Below, in pieces: positions 33,915 through 42,567 of a stretch of DNA of 64,000 nt; positions within the stretch are counted from its first letter, which is position 1, and the number at the start of each line of letters is the position of its first letter. The DNA comes from Halobacillus halophilus (GTDB lineage Bacteria > Bacillota > Bacilli > Bacillales > Halobacillaceae). A program made the translations under genes and the position numbers. The stretch is from the NCBI RefSeq assembly GCF_020171985.1, contig NZ_JAIVAL010000009.1:1-64000 (forward strand), in the 5' to 3' direction. The notes below the pieces were generated by a model, which was not told the DNA's origin, made no database searches, and saw only the letters and a program-made list of their open reading frames with translations.

Positions 33915-35202
33915 TTCGTTTATTCAGGCTATCCAGCCTAAATTAATCGAATGGCGCCGCCACTTTCATAAGTACCCTGAACTTGGATTTATGGAATACT
34001 GCACCACCTATACGATTGGCCAGGAATTAGAAAGACTAGGCTTTACTTTATATGTAGGAAAAGAGGCTTTAGAAAGCGACTCAAGATACGGTGTTCCTAA
34101 TGAAGAAACGCTTCAGGAAAAGGAAATGGTAGCATCCGCATCGGTAGATGACCGCTTTCTTGAAAATATGAAAGGCGGTCATACTGGACTAGTAGCAGTA
34201 TGGGATACAGAAAAAGCCGGTGACCACCTTGCCTTCCGCTTTGACATTGATGCCTTGCCGATTACAGAAGCTGAAGATTCACAGCACTTCCCATTTAAAC
34301 ACTCGTTTGTTTCCAAACATACAGGTGTTATGCATGCGTGCGGTCATGACGGACACACCACCATCGGTCTTGGACTCGCTCATTTCATTGCGGAGAATCG
34401 TTCAAACTTAAACGGAAAGTTTACTCTCCTGTTTCAGCCGGCCGAAGAAGGCGGGCGAGGCGCAAGAGCAATGACAGACAAAGGCTGGCTCAAAGACGTC
34501 GACTTCTTTTATTCCGGACATATCGGAATTCAGGATCTAGCTGTTGGAACGGTGGCAGCCACCACCGAAGGGTTTCTGGCCTCAGCTAAATTAGACGCCC
34601 ATTTTAAAGGTCAATCCTCTCACGCCGGTATGAAACCCGAAGAAGGACGAAATGCCTTACTCGCGGCAGCCACGGCAGCGACTCAATTGCATTCCATCCC
34701 CCGGCACAGTGAAGGTATCAGCCGGGTGAATGCAGGAAAACTGGTTGCCGGCAACGGACGTAATATTATATCGGACCGTGGTTTTCTGGAAATCGAAACG
34801 CGCGGAGAAACGAAAACCATCAATTCTTATATGCAAAAGGAAGCCAGACGTATGATTCAAGCTGCGGCGGACATGCACCAGGTCGAGGTAGAAATTGAAT
34901 TTGTAGGCGAAACGGAGCAAATGACCTGTGATGATTCCTTAGCATCCTACATTTCAAAAGTCTGCGAACCTAGTGCGTACATTCGTAAAGTGATCCCTGT
35001 GGCTCGCGTGTCAGGCTCAGAGGATGCCAGTTTCATGATGAATGAAGTCCAATCCCAGGGCGGTCAGGCCACTTATATGCTCTTCGGCACTCATTTACCA
35101 GATAATCACCATTCCCCTTCCTTCGATTTTGAAGAAGAGGTCTTAACCACTGCATTGGATACGTACATCCATATCATAAAAGGGGGACATTTGCTTGACT
35201 AA
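33904..35202 (+). CDS. M20 amidohydrolase, AbgA-like
   Basis: 432 residues from GTG 33904, which lies four bases after AAGGTGATC, an SD nearly complementary to the end of 16S rRNA; a GTG at 33895 is inside that SD. Metal motifs are FRFDIDALPITEAED, MHACGHDGHTTIGLG and FQPAEEGGRGARAM. An insert of about 35 residues before the first metal motif (around YGVPNEETLQEKEM) and overall length are like AbgA, the subunit A of p-aminobenzoyl-glutamate hydrolase. No separate AbgB is present unless the first hydrolase takes that role. The stop overlaps the next start by eight bases. Confidence 0.85.
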   Translation: MPHDSFIQAIQPKLIEWRRHFHKYPELGFMEYCTTYTIGQELERLGFTLYVGKEALESDSRYGVPNEETLQEKEMVASASVDDRFLENMKGGHTGLVAVWDTEKAGDHLAFRFDIDALPITEAEDSQHFPFKHSFVSKHTGVMHACGHDGHTTIGLGLAHFIAENRSNLNGKFTLLFQPAEEGGRGARAMTDKGWLKDVDFFYSGHIGIQDLAVGTVAATTEGFLASAKLDAHFKGQSSHAGMKPEEGRNALLAAATAATQLHSIPRHSEGISRVNAGKLVAGNGRNIISDRGFLEIETRGETKTINSYMQKEARRMIQAAADMHQVEVEIEFVGETEQMTCDDSLASYISKVCEPSAYIRKVIPVARVSGSEDASFMMNEVQSQGGQATYMLFGTHLPDNHHSPSFDFEEEVLTTALDTYIHIIKGGHLLD

Positions 35203-36448
35203 CTTAGAGGAATGGCTGAATCAGCATCTACTTGAATTAAATCTCACAGACGAGATGGATTATGAAAATGGATTTACACGGCTTAGCTACACGGAAGATG
35301 AAAAACAAGCCCACCAGGCCTTCAGCAGAATTGCTGAAAACCTTGGACTGGATGTTCACTCCGACCAGGCTGGTAACGTCTGGGCAGAGTGGAAAACGGA
35401 TACGGAGGCGCCAGTTGTCGCTCTCGGGTCTCATGTCGATACTGTAAGTTCTGGCGGAGGGTATGACGGCGTTGCTGGTGTATTGACCGCCCTTGCCGCA
35501 ATCAAACTTCTAAAAGATCAAGATTATACCCCACGCAAAAATATAAGCGTCATTTGTTTCGCCTCGGAAGAATCAGCCAGGTTCGGTGTATCCACAATTG
35601 GCAGTAAAGCTGTCAGCGGACTACTCGATAAAGATGATGTGGCCAATGTGGAGGACGCAGAAGGTGTCACTATTAAGGAAGCAGTAGAATCTTTCGGTTT
35701 ATCCTGGGATACAATCGATCAGGCAGAAAAAGGTGAGAAAGAATTAGAAAGCTTTTTAGAGCTTCATATTGAACAAGGCACTCAGATTGAAAATCACGGA
35801 GCAGATATTGGAATCGTTCGAGGGGTGGCCTGTCCGATTCGTTTGCAGATTACAGCTGAAGGAATGGCTAATCACACAGGCACAACACCGATGAACCGTC
35901 GATCCGATGCTTTTGCGGCCATCGCGCCGCTTATCACGTTCGTAGAAGAACAAGCCAACCAAATGAATGAAGAACAAGACGTTCCTCTGGTAGCGACCGT
36001 AAGCACCGTTCAGCTTCATCCGAATGTGATGAACGTCATCCCCGGTCAGGTAGAGCTTGGAATTGATATTCGCAGCGTGGACGATACTTTAAAAAAAGAA
36101 CTGGCCGATCGAATTGAATCTTTTTGCAGGAAGATTGAAGATAAACGAAAGATACATGTTCACGTTAAAACACTTGTGAATAATAACTCCGTATTTTTAG
36201 ATCCGAATCTCCAAGGCAAGCTCGCAAAAGTAACAGATCAGCTCCAGTTAAAGTCTATGGAAATGGATAGCGGTGCCGGACACGATGTTATGAATATGGC
36301 TGAAAAATGGCCATCCGGTCTTCTCTTTATTCCTTGCGAAGAAGGAATCAGCCATCACCCGAAAGAATACGCGTCCAACGAAGATCTGGCCAAAGGCGCC
36401 AGGGTAATGGCTGAATATCTAAAAGTTGAAACTGGTGAAAAACCATGA
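35195..36448 (+). CDS. Zn-dependent amidase/carbamoylase (HyuC/AllC type, M20)
   Basis: 417 residues with a TTG start at 35195, behind AAAGGGGG. Motifs are GSHVDTVSSGGGYDGVAGVL, CFASEESARFG, LHIEQGTQIE and IDIRSVDD, with HDVMNMA near the end. These define N-carbamoyl-L-amino-acid hydrolase and allantoate amidohydrolase relatives. It removes a carbamoyl or similar group from an amino acid. The exact substrate must match the two upstream hydrolases and the AbgT transporter. It ends in ATGA, shared with the regulator start. Confidence 0.88.
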   Translation: MTNLEEWLNQHLLELNLTDEMDYENGFTRLSYTEDEKQAHQAFSRIAENLGLDVHSDQAGNVWAEWKTDTEAPVVALGSHVDTVSSGGGYDGVAGVLTALAAIKLLKDQDYTPRKNISVICFASEESARFGVSTIGSKAVSGLLDKDDVANVEDAEGVTIKEAVESFGLSWDTIDQAEKGEKELESFLELHIEQGTQIENHGADIGIVRGVACPIRLQITAEGMANHTGTTPMNRRSDAFAAIAPLITFVEEQANQMNEEQDVPLVATVSTVQLHPNVMNVIPGQVELGIDIRSVDDTLKKELADRIESFCRKIEDKRKIHVHVKTLVNNNSVFLDPNLQGKLAKVTDQLQLKSMEMDSGAGHDVMNMAEKWPSGLLFIPCEEGISHHPKEYASNEDLAKGARVMAEYLKVETGEKP

Positions 36449-37749
36449 AAACAACGATCGGAGTCATTGCTCCTCATGACTCCTTACAGCAGATTATGTA
36501 TGTCGCCAAGGAATTTGAGACGATCACATTTGTTCCTTATCCCTATGAGCAGCTCTCGGAAGTAAGCGATATTTTAACTCAACACCGATACGAAGTCGAT
36601 CAATGGTTTTTCTCAGGCGTTTTGAATTACACGTACGCAATAGAAAATGAATTGATAACCGAAAATGAAGGAGCTTATCCACCTCTTCACGGAGCGAGCT
36701 TCTTCGGAATTCTACTTGAGGCTCAATTAGCCTCTAACCAAGTGTACCGAAAAGTCGGTATCGATACGATTGAAAGTGAAGAGTTTGAAAAGATTCTCTC
36801 TTACTACCAGCTTGAGGAATTATCCTATTATAACCATCCTTTTAAAAGTGGACAAAGTTCTGAGGAACTCGTAAATTATCACACTCAATTATTTGAAGAA
36901 GGAAAAACGGAAGTTGTTATTACCTCTATCAAATATGTTTATCAGACACTTAAAGATAAAGGGATCCCGGTTTTTCGTGTAACTCCTTCTTATTTATCCA
37001 TCAAGCTGATTATCCAATTTCTTGAGGAACGGGCCCAAACGAACCTCTACCGTAATTCACAGGTAGCCGTCATAGGCTTTCGGATTAATATGGATCCTGA
37101 TCATTTAGAAGAACTTTATTATTCCTTCAAAACGAAGTATCAGGAACTTGACGTCCGACGCGAGCTTTACTCCATTGCCGAGAAAACCAATGGATCCGTT
37201 ATGCAGATGGGCGATGGATTATTCTTCATCTTCACAACACGAGGAGAGCTGAGCCATGAATCAGAAGCCGATTTATTTAACCTGATCCAGGAGATCCGTC
37301 TTCAGACAAACCTTCGAGCTAAAGTATCCATTGGGTTTGGCGAAACCGTCCTTCAGGCAGAGCAGCACGTAAGAATTGGATTCCGTCACGTTAAAGAGTA
37401 CGAAGAACCGGTGATCCTGGTGGTCGATGACGATCAATCGATTTCGCTGAAACAGCAGAAAGAACAGATTGATTACCAGACGACGGATGTAGGTCAAGCC
37501 TGGAAAGAGAAGCTGAAAGATGCAAACCTCAGTCCAGGTGTCGTCTCCAAGATCGTCTCCTATGTAAAACATTATGGACGAGAGCAATTCTCATCGCAGG
37601 ATCTCTCCAGATGGCTGAAAAGTACAGAACGTAATGGAAGAAGGATCTTATCCGAAATGGAACGTGTCGGCATTGTAGAGCAAGCCGGTGAAACACAATC
37701 CGGTGAACGCGGCCGGCCAAGGAAGGTTTATCAATTCCTCCCTTTTTAA
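36445..37749 (+). CDS. regulator with GGDEF-like middle domain and C-terminal winged helix
   Basis: 434 residues. N-terminal domain (about 1-190) reads GVIAPHDSLQQIMYVAKEF and resembles a sensor/response-like fold with no motif I can name. The middle (about 195-330) is like a degenerate GGDEF/cyclase fold: VAVIGFRINMD, then MQMGDGLFFIFT where GGDEF would be, and VSIGFGETVLQAEQHVRIGF. The catalytic GGDEF residues are missing, so it may bind a nucleotide without making cyclic di-GMP. The C-terminus (about 365-434) is a winged helix (FSSQDLSRWLKSTERNGRR, GIVEQAGETQSGERGRPRKVY). It starts inside the ATGA of the carbamoylase gene. It probably controls this unit through the motif at 32651 and 37810. 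Confidence 0.75.
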   Translation: MKTTIGVIAPHDSLQQIMYVAKEFETITFVPYPYEQLSEVSDILTQHRYEVDQWFFSGVLNYTYAIENELITENEGAYPPLHGASFFGILLEAQLASNQVYRKVGIDTIESEEFEKILSYYQLEELSYYNHPFKSGQSSEELVNYHTQLFEEGKTEVVITSIKYVYQTLKDKGIPVFRVTPSYLSIKLIIQFLEERAQTNLYRNSQVAVIGFRINMDPDHLEELYYSFKTKYQELDVRRELYSIAEKTNGSVMQMGDGLFFIFTTRGELSHESEADLFNLIQEIRLQTNLRAKVSIGFGETVLQAEQHVRIGFRHVKEYEEPVILVVDDDQSISLKQQKEQIDYQTTDVGQAWKEKLKDANLSPGVVSKIVSYVKHYGREQFSSQDLSRWLKSTERNGRRILSEMERVGIVEQAGETQSGERGRPRKVYQFLPF

Positions 37750-37809
37750 AGGGAGGGGCCTTCCCCTTTCCCTTTAGACTCATGACGTTTACACAGTTTT
37801 TGGCTAAAA

Positions 37810-37841
37810 ACGGAAGTATTAAGGAAAATTTCCCAAATTAA
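37810..37841 (+). promoter_or_regulatory. candidate operator upstream of the AbgT transporter gene
   Basis: ACGGAAGTATTAAGGAAAAT followed by TTCCCAAATTAA matches the segment upstream of the first amidohydrolase gene (32651-32682) at 25 of 32 positions. As there, it lies directly before the SD. The palindromic part here is less perfect (TTAAGGAAAATTTCCCAA). Confidence 0.6.
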
Positions 37842-37858
37842 TTGGAAGGGTGAAGCAC

Positions 37859-39388
37859 ATGAGTAACAACACTGAACAGTCGAGCAAAGGAATGGCAAGG
37901 TTTTTAAATTTTATTGAAAGAGCAGGAAACAAGTTGCCGGAGCCGTTTATGTTATTTGTGTATCTGGCCGGGTTTACGATTTTATTCTCCTGGGTGGTTT
38001 CATTATTTGGTGTAACGGTCGAAGAACCCGGTACGGGAGAAGAAGTGGCCATTCAGAGTCTGGTTTCAGGAGATGGACTGGAATACATTCTTACCTCCAT
38101 GCTTGATAATTTCACTGGATTCGCACCCCTTGGCCTGGTATTGGCTATGATGTTAGGGATTGGTCTTGCAGATAAAGTTGGTTTACTCGAAACAGCTATT
38201 AAAAGTACGATACTAAAAGCACCTAAGTCTTTGATCACTTATGCGGTTATATTTGTCGGAATATTAGGAAACCTGGCTTCCGATGCCGCTTTCGTTATTG
38301 TTCCGCCTCTTGCTGCTATGGTTTTCTACACAATCGGACGTCACCCGCTGGCTGGTTTAGCTGCCGGTTTCGCAGGAGTAGGTTCCGGTTTCACCGCCAA
38401 CATCATTATCGCTGGTACAGATGCCCTGCTTTCTGGAATTTCAACAGAGGTTATGGAGAGTATTGGATCTGACATCGTAGTAACTCCTGTAGATAACTGG
38501 TACTTCATGATTGTATCTGTCGTTATTCTTTCTATTACAGGGGCCCTGGTAACTGAAAAAATTATTGAACCCCGCTTAGGAAAATATGAAGGTAAAGGTT
38601 CTGAAAATGAACTGGAAGCAAGCACGACTCTTGAGAAAAAAGGATTCAAAAACGCAGTTATATCAGGCTTAGTCTTTATTGCTATCCTTATTATCGCTAT
38701 TGCATGGCCTGGTTCCGCTTTAAGGAATGAAGAGGGCGGTATTATCCCGTCTCCATTCTTAGATGGAATTGTTCCTATTATTCTCTTCTTCTTTATTACC
38801 ATTGGTATCACCTATGGAGTGACCGTTAAAAAGATCGAATCTACTCGTGACATTTCTGGATTTATGAGTGAAGCCATGAAAGACATGTCCGGATTCATCG
38901 TCTTGATTTTCGCAGCTGCGCAGTTTATTGCTTACTTTGACTGGACGAATATCGGAACATGGGTAGCTGTAAGCGGTGCAAATGCTCTAGAAGCCATGAA
39001 TATGACGGGATTACCGGTTGTAGTCGGTTTCTCTATGCTGACTGCGCTTATGAACCTATTGATCTTCAGTGGATCAGCTCAATGGGCGCTTGAAGCACCG
39101 ATTTTCCTGCAAATGTTCTATCTATTGGATTATCACCCGGCATTCATTCAAGCAGCTTACCGTATTGCCGACTCCTCAACAAACATTATTACACCGATGA
39201 ACCCCTATATTATTGTTGTTCTTGCCTTTATGCGTGAGTACAATAAGAAAGCTGGATTAGGGACATTGATTTCCCTCATGCTGCCTTACAGCATTATCTT
39301 CTTCTTGATCTGGGTCGTACTATTGATTGCCTTTGCACTACTTGGCATTCCGTTCGGTCCTGGTGTCGATATGTATATTAATCAATAA
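37859..39388 (+). CDS. AbgT family transporter
   Basis: 509 residues from ATG 37859; an in-frame GTG at 37850 lies in the SD (GGAAGGG). About eleven membrane helices. Family marks are RAGNKLPEPFMLFVYLAGF at the N-terminus, LGNLASDAAFVIVPPLAAM, AGFAGVGSGFTANIIIAGTD and STNIITPMNPYIIVVLAF. AbgT proteins import p-aminobenzoyl-glutamate in E. coli; other members export sulfonamides. Neighbouring hydrolases favour uptake of an acylated amino acid. It follows the regulator by about 110 bp with its own copy of the candidate operator. Confidence 0.93.
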   Translation: MSNNTEQSSKGMARFLNFIERAGNKLPEPFMLFVYLAGFTILFSWVVSLFGVTVEEPGTGEEVAIQSLVSGDGLEYILTSMLDNFTGFAPLGLVLAMMLGIGLADKVGLLETAIKSTILKAPKSLITYAVIFVGILGNLASDAAFVIVPPLAAMVFYTIGRHPLAGLAAGFAGVGSGFTANIIIAGTDALLSGISTEVMESIGSDIVVTPVDNWYFMIVSVVILSITGALVTEKIIEPRLGKYEGKGSENELEASTTLEKKGFKNAVISGLVFIAILIIAIAWPGSALRNEEGGIIPSPFLDGIVPIILFFFITIGITYGVTVKKIESTRDISGFMSEAMKDMSGFIVLIFAAAQFIAYFDWTNIGTWVAVSGANALEAMNMTGLPVVVGFSMLTALMNLLIFSGSAQWALEAPIFLQMFYLLDYHPAFIQAAYRIADSSTNIITPMNPYIIVVLAFMREYNKKAGLGTLISLMLPYSIIFFLIWVVLLIAFALLGIPFGPGVDMYINQ

Positions 39389-39397
39389 TTGAATTAT

Positions 39398-39435
39398 AAA
39401 ACGCCTGCTTTTAAATAGCAGGCGTTTCTTTTTTT
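39398..39435 (+). terminator. terminator of the AbgT gene
   Basis: AAACGCCTGCT pairs with AGCAGGCGTTT around a TTTAAAT loop and ends in a long T-run. Confidence 0.92.
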
Positions 39436-39447
39436 TATTCCTATCGT

Positions 39448-39660
39448 TGGGGTGGCGGAGGAAATGGCGAGACTCCCGCGGGAGAAGGATCCAGGTGAGA
39501 CCCCCCAAGGAGTGAAACGACTGAGGACGCTCATGGAAAGAAGGAGGATCGATCCTACGTCATGTAGGACAGCAGGAAAGCGAGTTATTTCACCACCAAT
39601 TCCTTATCCATTTAACGTAACGGACCCATTTGTCTCGAAATCAAGTCTTTCAGTAACGGG
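39448..39660 (-). repeat. dispersed intergenic repeat, copy 5
   Basis: Shows GGAGGAAATGGCGAGACTCC, GGATCCAGGTGAGACC, ACGTCATGTAGGACAGCAGG and, at its end, the shared signature TCTCGAAATCAAGTCTTTCA followed by GTAACGGG. Close to copy 3 (12855-13060) in the opposite orientation. It fills most of the gap between the AbgT terminator and the next gene; nothing else is seen in 39661-39778 except the SD of that gene. Confidence 0.85.
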
Positions 39661-39778
39661 ATCTTATCTTTAAGAATTAACTTCAAAAACCCCATCCCTG
39701 TCGATAGCACCATGTTTATCCAACGACTCATTGGGAACAGGTAAACACGTGTATTAATTTATAGAAAGCAGGTGTGTT

Positions 39779-40138
39779 ATGTTTACGATTCTTTCAAGCC
39801 GTGACCCATCCACCATCGTCATAGACGTCCGAGAAATATTAACAGGACAAGATGCAAAAATGCTTGATAACTATATAGAAGGATATTTTGATGATGATCA
39901 GAATTTTAATATTTTAGCCTTTATTCCTGAAGTTCAAGGTTCCACACTTGAAGGGTTCTGGGAAGGTACAAAACTCAACTTAAAACGTTGGAAACAGTTC
40001 TCAAAATTCGCGGTAATTACGGAAAGAGCATGGATAGAGGTAGCTACGCAGGCAGCCGGTTATCTGCCAGGGTTAAAGGCCAAAGATTATAAACCAAACC
40101 AGTTGGAAGATGCCTGGAGCTGGCTAAAAGAAGATTGA
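39779..40138 (+). CDS. SpoIIAA-like (STAS/SEC14) domain protein
   Basis: 119 residues. The pattern IVIDVREILTGQDAKMLDNY, then ILAFIPEVQGSTLEGFWEG and FAVITERAWIEVATQAAGYL matches single-domain SpoIIAA-like proteins. The family function is not settled; a soluble STAS-like fold is expected. SD GCAGGTG before ATG 39779. It may be cotranscribed with the DUF488 gene 39 bases downstream. Confidence 0.8.
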   Translation: MFTILSSRDPSTIVIDVREILTGQDAKMLDNYIEGYFDDDQNFNILAFIPEVQGSTLEGFWEGTKLNLKRWKQFSKFAVITERAWIEVATQAAGYLPGLKAKDYKPNQLEDAWSWLKED

Positions 40139-40177
40139 GAAAGTGAAGCTGCAGATTCGACACGGGGAGGGATTAGG

Positions 40178-40534
40178 TTGTCTATTATATTAAGAAGAAT
40201 CTATGATGAAAACATAACGATAGGCGGCCACCGGGTACTGACTGATCGTATCTGGCCAAGAGGAATTTCTAAAGAAGATGCCGAAATTGATGAATGGCTT
40301 AAGAGTATTGCCCCAAGCCCGGAGCTTAGAAAATGGTTTAATCACGATCCTGCTAAATTTGATACGTTTACAGAAGCTTATCGGAAAGAAATAGAGAATA
40401 ACGCTGAAGCACAATCCAAAATTAAAGAATTGAAAGCAATAGCAAAGGATAAACGTCTAATCCTTCTTTTTGGAGCTAAAGATTCAAAGCATAATCATGC
40501 GGTCGTGCTAAAGGAAATCTTAGAGGATGAATAA
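40178..40534 (+). CDS. DUF488 family protein (YeaO-like)
   Basis: 118 residues with a TTG start at 40178 behind GGGGAGG. Family motifs LTDRIWPRGISKEDAEIDEW, WFNHDPAKFDTFTEAYR and LILLFGAKDSKHNHAVVLKE are clear. Function unknown in the family. Its final codons and stop lie inside a perfect 16 bp inverted repeat shared with the convergent thioesterase gene. Confidence 0.88.
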   Translation: MSIILRRIYDENITIGGHRVLTDRIWPRGISKEDAEIDEWLKSIAPSPELRKWFNHDPAKFDTFTEAYRKEIENNAEAQSKIKELKAIAKDKRLILLFGAKDSKHNHAVVLKEILEDE

Positions 40535-40565
40535 CGCTCAATCGCGGACTGAGCGTTATTCATCC
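40525..40565. terminator. perfect inverted repeat spanning the ends of two convergent genes
   Basis: GGATGAATAACGCTCA (40525-40540) and its exact complement TGAGCGTTATTCATCC (40550-40565) enclose a nine-base loop. Each arm encodes the last residues and TAA stop of one gene (40532-40534 plus strand, 40556-40558 minus strand), so both proteins end in Asp-Glu. It can act as a terminator or transcript-end protector, though no T-run follows. Confidence 0.65.
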
Positions 40566-40960
40566 CTAATTAATTTATACGTACCGATGCCTTTTGCCAG
40601 CATCGTACCTTCCCCATCATATAACTCTCCTTCTGCCGTCACAATCCGGTATCCCTGCTGCAAAATCCTCCCCTTTGCCGTTACGCTGCCGCCTGCCGAA
40701 GGGGCCAAATAGTTAATATTTAAATTCATAGTTGTACACCGCGTTTTAGTCGTGGAGCGAATAGCCATTCCAATAATTAAGTCAAGCATGGTGGCATGGA
40801 CACCTCCATGGAGAGTGCCATTCACATTAAATAACTTTTCCTGAATGGGAAGATTCAATCGAACGTTCCCCTCTTCGAAATGAATGATCTCAAAGCCAAT
40901 ATGGGAAAAAAACGGACTGGCTTCAAAACTTTCACGTACTTCATCAATCGTCTTTGTCAT
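40556..40960 (-). CDS. PaaI-type hotdog thioesterase
   Basis: 134 residues. Hotdog fold with the PaaI signature LFNVNGTLHGGVHATMLDLIIGMA (His-Gly-Gly and catalytic Asp), then TTMNLNINYLAPSAGGSVTAKG. It hydrolyses acyl-CoA, often aromatic or hydroxyacyl forms. Last gene of the minus-strand acyl-CoA island, with a close paralogue directly upstream (40977). Its stop is inside the palindrome at 40525-40565. Confidence 0.88.
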   Translation of the reverse strand: MTKTIDEVRESFEASPFFSHIGFEIIHFEEGNVRLNLPIQEKLFNVNGTLHGGVHATMLDLIIGMAIRSTTKTRCTTMNLNINYLAPSAGGSVTAKGRILQQGYRIVTAEGELYDGEGTMLAKGIGTYKLIRDE

Positions 40961-40976
40961 GTCTTTTCCTCCCTAT

Positions 40977-41348
40977 TTACCGGCCTATCACCTTAAAAGT
41001 CCCGGCCGCTTTGGCTTTCAGGTTTCCATCACGATCCGATACACTACCTTCACCTGCAATTAGTTTTCCATTCCTCCAGGTGATCGTTCCGACTGCGGTA
41101 AATGGTCCGCAATTTGTGAAGTCAAAATAATTGATATTTAAATTTACGGTTGTGGTGGGCTGCTGGACTAACTCTGCTATGGTTGAACCAATAACAATAT
41201 CGAGCATGCTTGAAAATATACCCGAAGGAATAGTGCCTTCGGCCGATAAAATTTCCCGCTTCACTTGAAGAGTGAGAAGAATTTCTCCTTCTCTTCCCCT
41301 ATGTTTAATACAGCCTAAGTGTTCAAAAAAAGAAGATTGCCCTCTCAC
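40977..41348 (-). CDS. second PaaI-type hotdog protein
   Basis: 123 residues with a GTG start at 41348, following AGGGAGGGG. It is related to the next gene (TTTVNLNINYFDFTNCGPFTAVG), but the catalytic region reads AEGTIPSGIFSSMLDIVIG, so the His-Gly-Gly of PaaI is replaced by Pro-Ser-Gly while the Asp stays. It may be inactive alone or form a mixed oligomer with its paralogue. Gap of 16 bases to the downstream gene and 15 bases to the thiolase upstream, so cotranscribed. Confidence 0.8.
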   Translation of the reverse strand: MRGQSSFFEHLGCIKHRGREGEILLTLQVKREILSAEGTIPSGIFSSMLDIVIGSTIAELVQQPTTTVNLNINYFDFTNCGPFTAVGTITWRNGKLIAGEGSVSDRDGNLKAKAAGTFKVIGR

Positions 41349-41363
41349 TCTTAAATCCCCTCC

Positions 41364-42548
41364 CTATATTTTTTCAACCATCAGGGCCATTCCCTGCCCG
41401 CCACCTGCGCATAAGGTAGCAATCCCTCTTTGTGAATCACTTCTATTTAACGCATGTAAAAGTGTGGTCAAAATTCTTGCTCCACTCGCTCCAACAGGGT
41501 GCCCAAGAGCAATTGCTCCACCGTGAATATTTACTCGTTCTTGAACCAGACCGAGCTCACGAATAACCGCCAGGGATTGAGAAGCAAAGGCTTCGTTCAA
41601 CTCTACAAGTCCGACGTCTTTTATCTTGGTAGACGTCTTTTCAAGTAGTTTCTTAACAGCAGGTATGGGTCCGATTCCCATCACTTCAGGGGAAACGCCT
41701 GATACAGCCCAATCTGTAATCCGGACCATTGGTGTCAGCCCTAATGATCTTGCTTTGGACTCCCTTATGAGCACCAGGGCAGCTGCCCCGTCATTCCGAC
41801 CGCACGCATTCCCCGCCGTTACCGTCCCATTTTCTTTGAAAGCAGGCCGTAACCTCGCGAGCTTATCTAGCGTCGTTTGAGGCCTGGGGTGCTCGTCGCG
41901 ATCTACAATGAAAGATCCTTTACGCTCTCTTACTTCAACCGGTACGATTTCATCTTCGAACACTGCTTCCTTTATCGCCCTTGATGCCCGTCTTTGGCTT
42001 TCAAGAGCAAAAGCATCCTGATCTTCTCTTGAAATAGAATAGCGTTCGGCAACGTTTTCAGCCGTTATCCCCATTCCAAGATCATCTCCGTAGATTTCTT
42101 TGGGCTGCTGCCCAGCTTCCTTATTCGAATCAATTAAAACAGGCTGGTCACCTCCAAACCTCGAATTTCTTAGATAGATAGGAGATTGACTCATACTTTC
42201 AGTGCCCCCAGCCACAATGACCTCCGCTTGATCAAAAGCAATTTGCTGAACCCCGGAGGCTACAGCCTCCAGGCCAGAGGCGCATAGCCGGTTAATCGTA
42301 TAAGCGGGAGAAGATTCAGGAATTCCTGCCCGTAAAGCTGCAACGCGGGCAACATTAGAAGACTGAGTGGTCTGCCGGACCTCTCCCATAATCGTTTCGT
42401 CCACCTGCTGCAAGGAAAGACCTGCTCTTGAAACTGCTTCTTTTATGGCGATAGAAGCTAAATCAGCCGAGGATAGTTCTTTAAATGAGCCTCCATATTT
42501 TCCTATCGGGGTTCGGACAGCACTTACAATGACCACCGGTTCCTTCAT
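41364..42548 (-). CDS. acetyl-CoA acyltransferase (thiolase)
   Basis: 394 residues from ATG 42548 (nine bases after GAGAGG; an in-frame ATG at 42557 touches that SD). Nucleophile in INRLCASGLEAV (Cys89), then GGTESMSQSP, the His of NEAFASQSLAV, GHPVGASGARI and the second Cys in ATLCAGGGQGMA. Cleaves 3-ketoacyl-CoA in beta-oxidation or acts in the reverse sense. First of the genes following the acyl-CoA dehydrogenase at 42568, so all belong to one operon. Confidence 0.93.
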   Translation of the reverse strand: MKEPVVIVSAVRTPIGKYGGSFKELSSADLASIAIKEAVSRAGLSLQQVDETIMGEVRQTTQSSNVARVAALRAGIPESSPAYTINRLCASGLEAVASGVQQIAFDQAEVIVAGGTESMSQSPIYLRNSRFGGDQPVLIDSNKEAGQQPKEIYGDDLGMGITAENVAERYSISREDQDAFALESQRRASRAIKEAVFEDEIVPVEVRERKGSFIVDRDEHPRPQTTLDKLARLRPAFKENGTVTAGNACGRNDGAAALVLIRESKARSLGLTPMVRITDWAVSGVSPEVMGIGPIPAVKKLLEKTSTKIKDVGLVELNEAFASQSLAVIRELGLVQERVNIHGGAIALGHPVGASGARILTTLLHALNRSDSQRGIATLCAGGGQGMALMVEKI

Positions 42549-42567
42549 CAATAACATCCTCTCCCGT

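Noticed and set aside
38341-38811. 156-codon minus-strand frame opposite the AbgT gene
   Set aside because: Ser/Ile/Pro-rich shadow of a membrane protein gene, with no ribosome binding site or recognisable domain.
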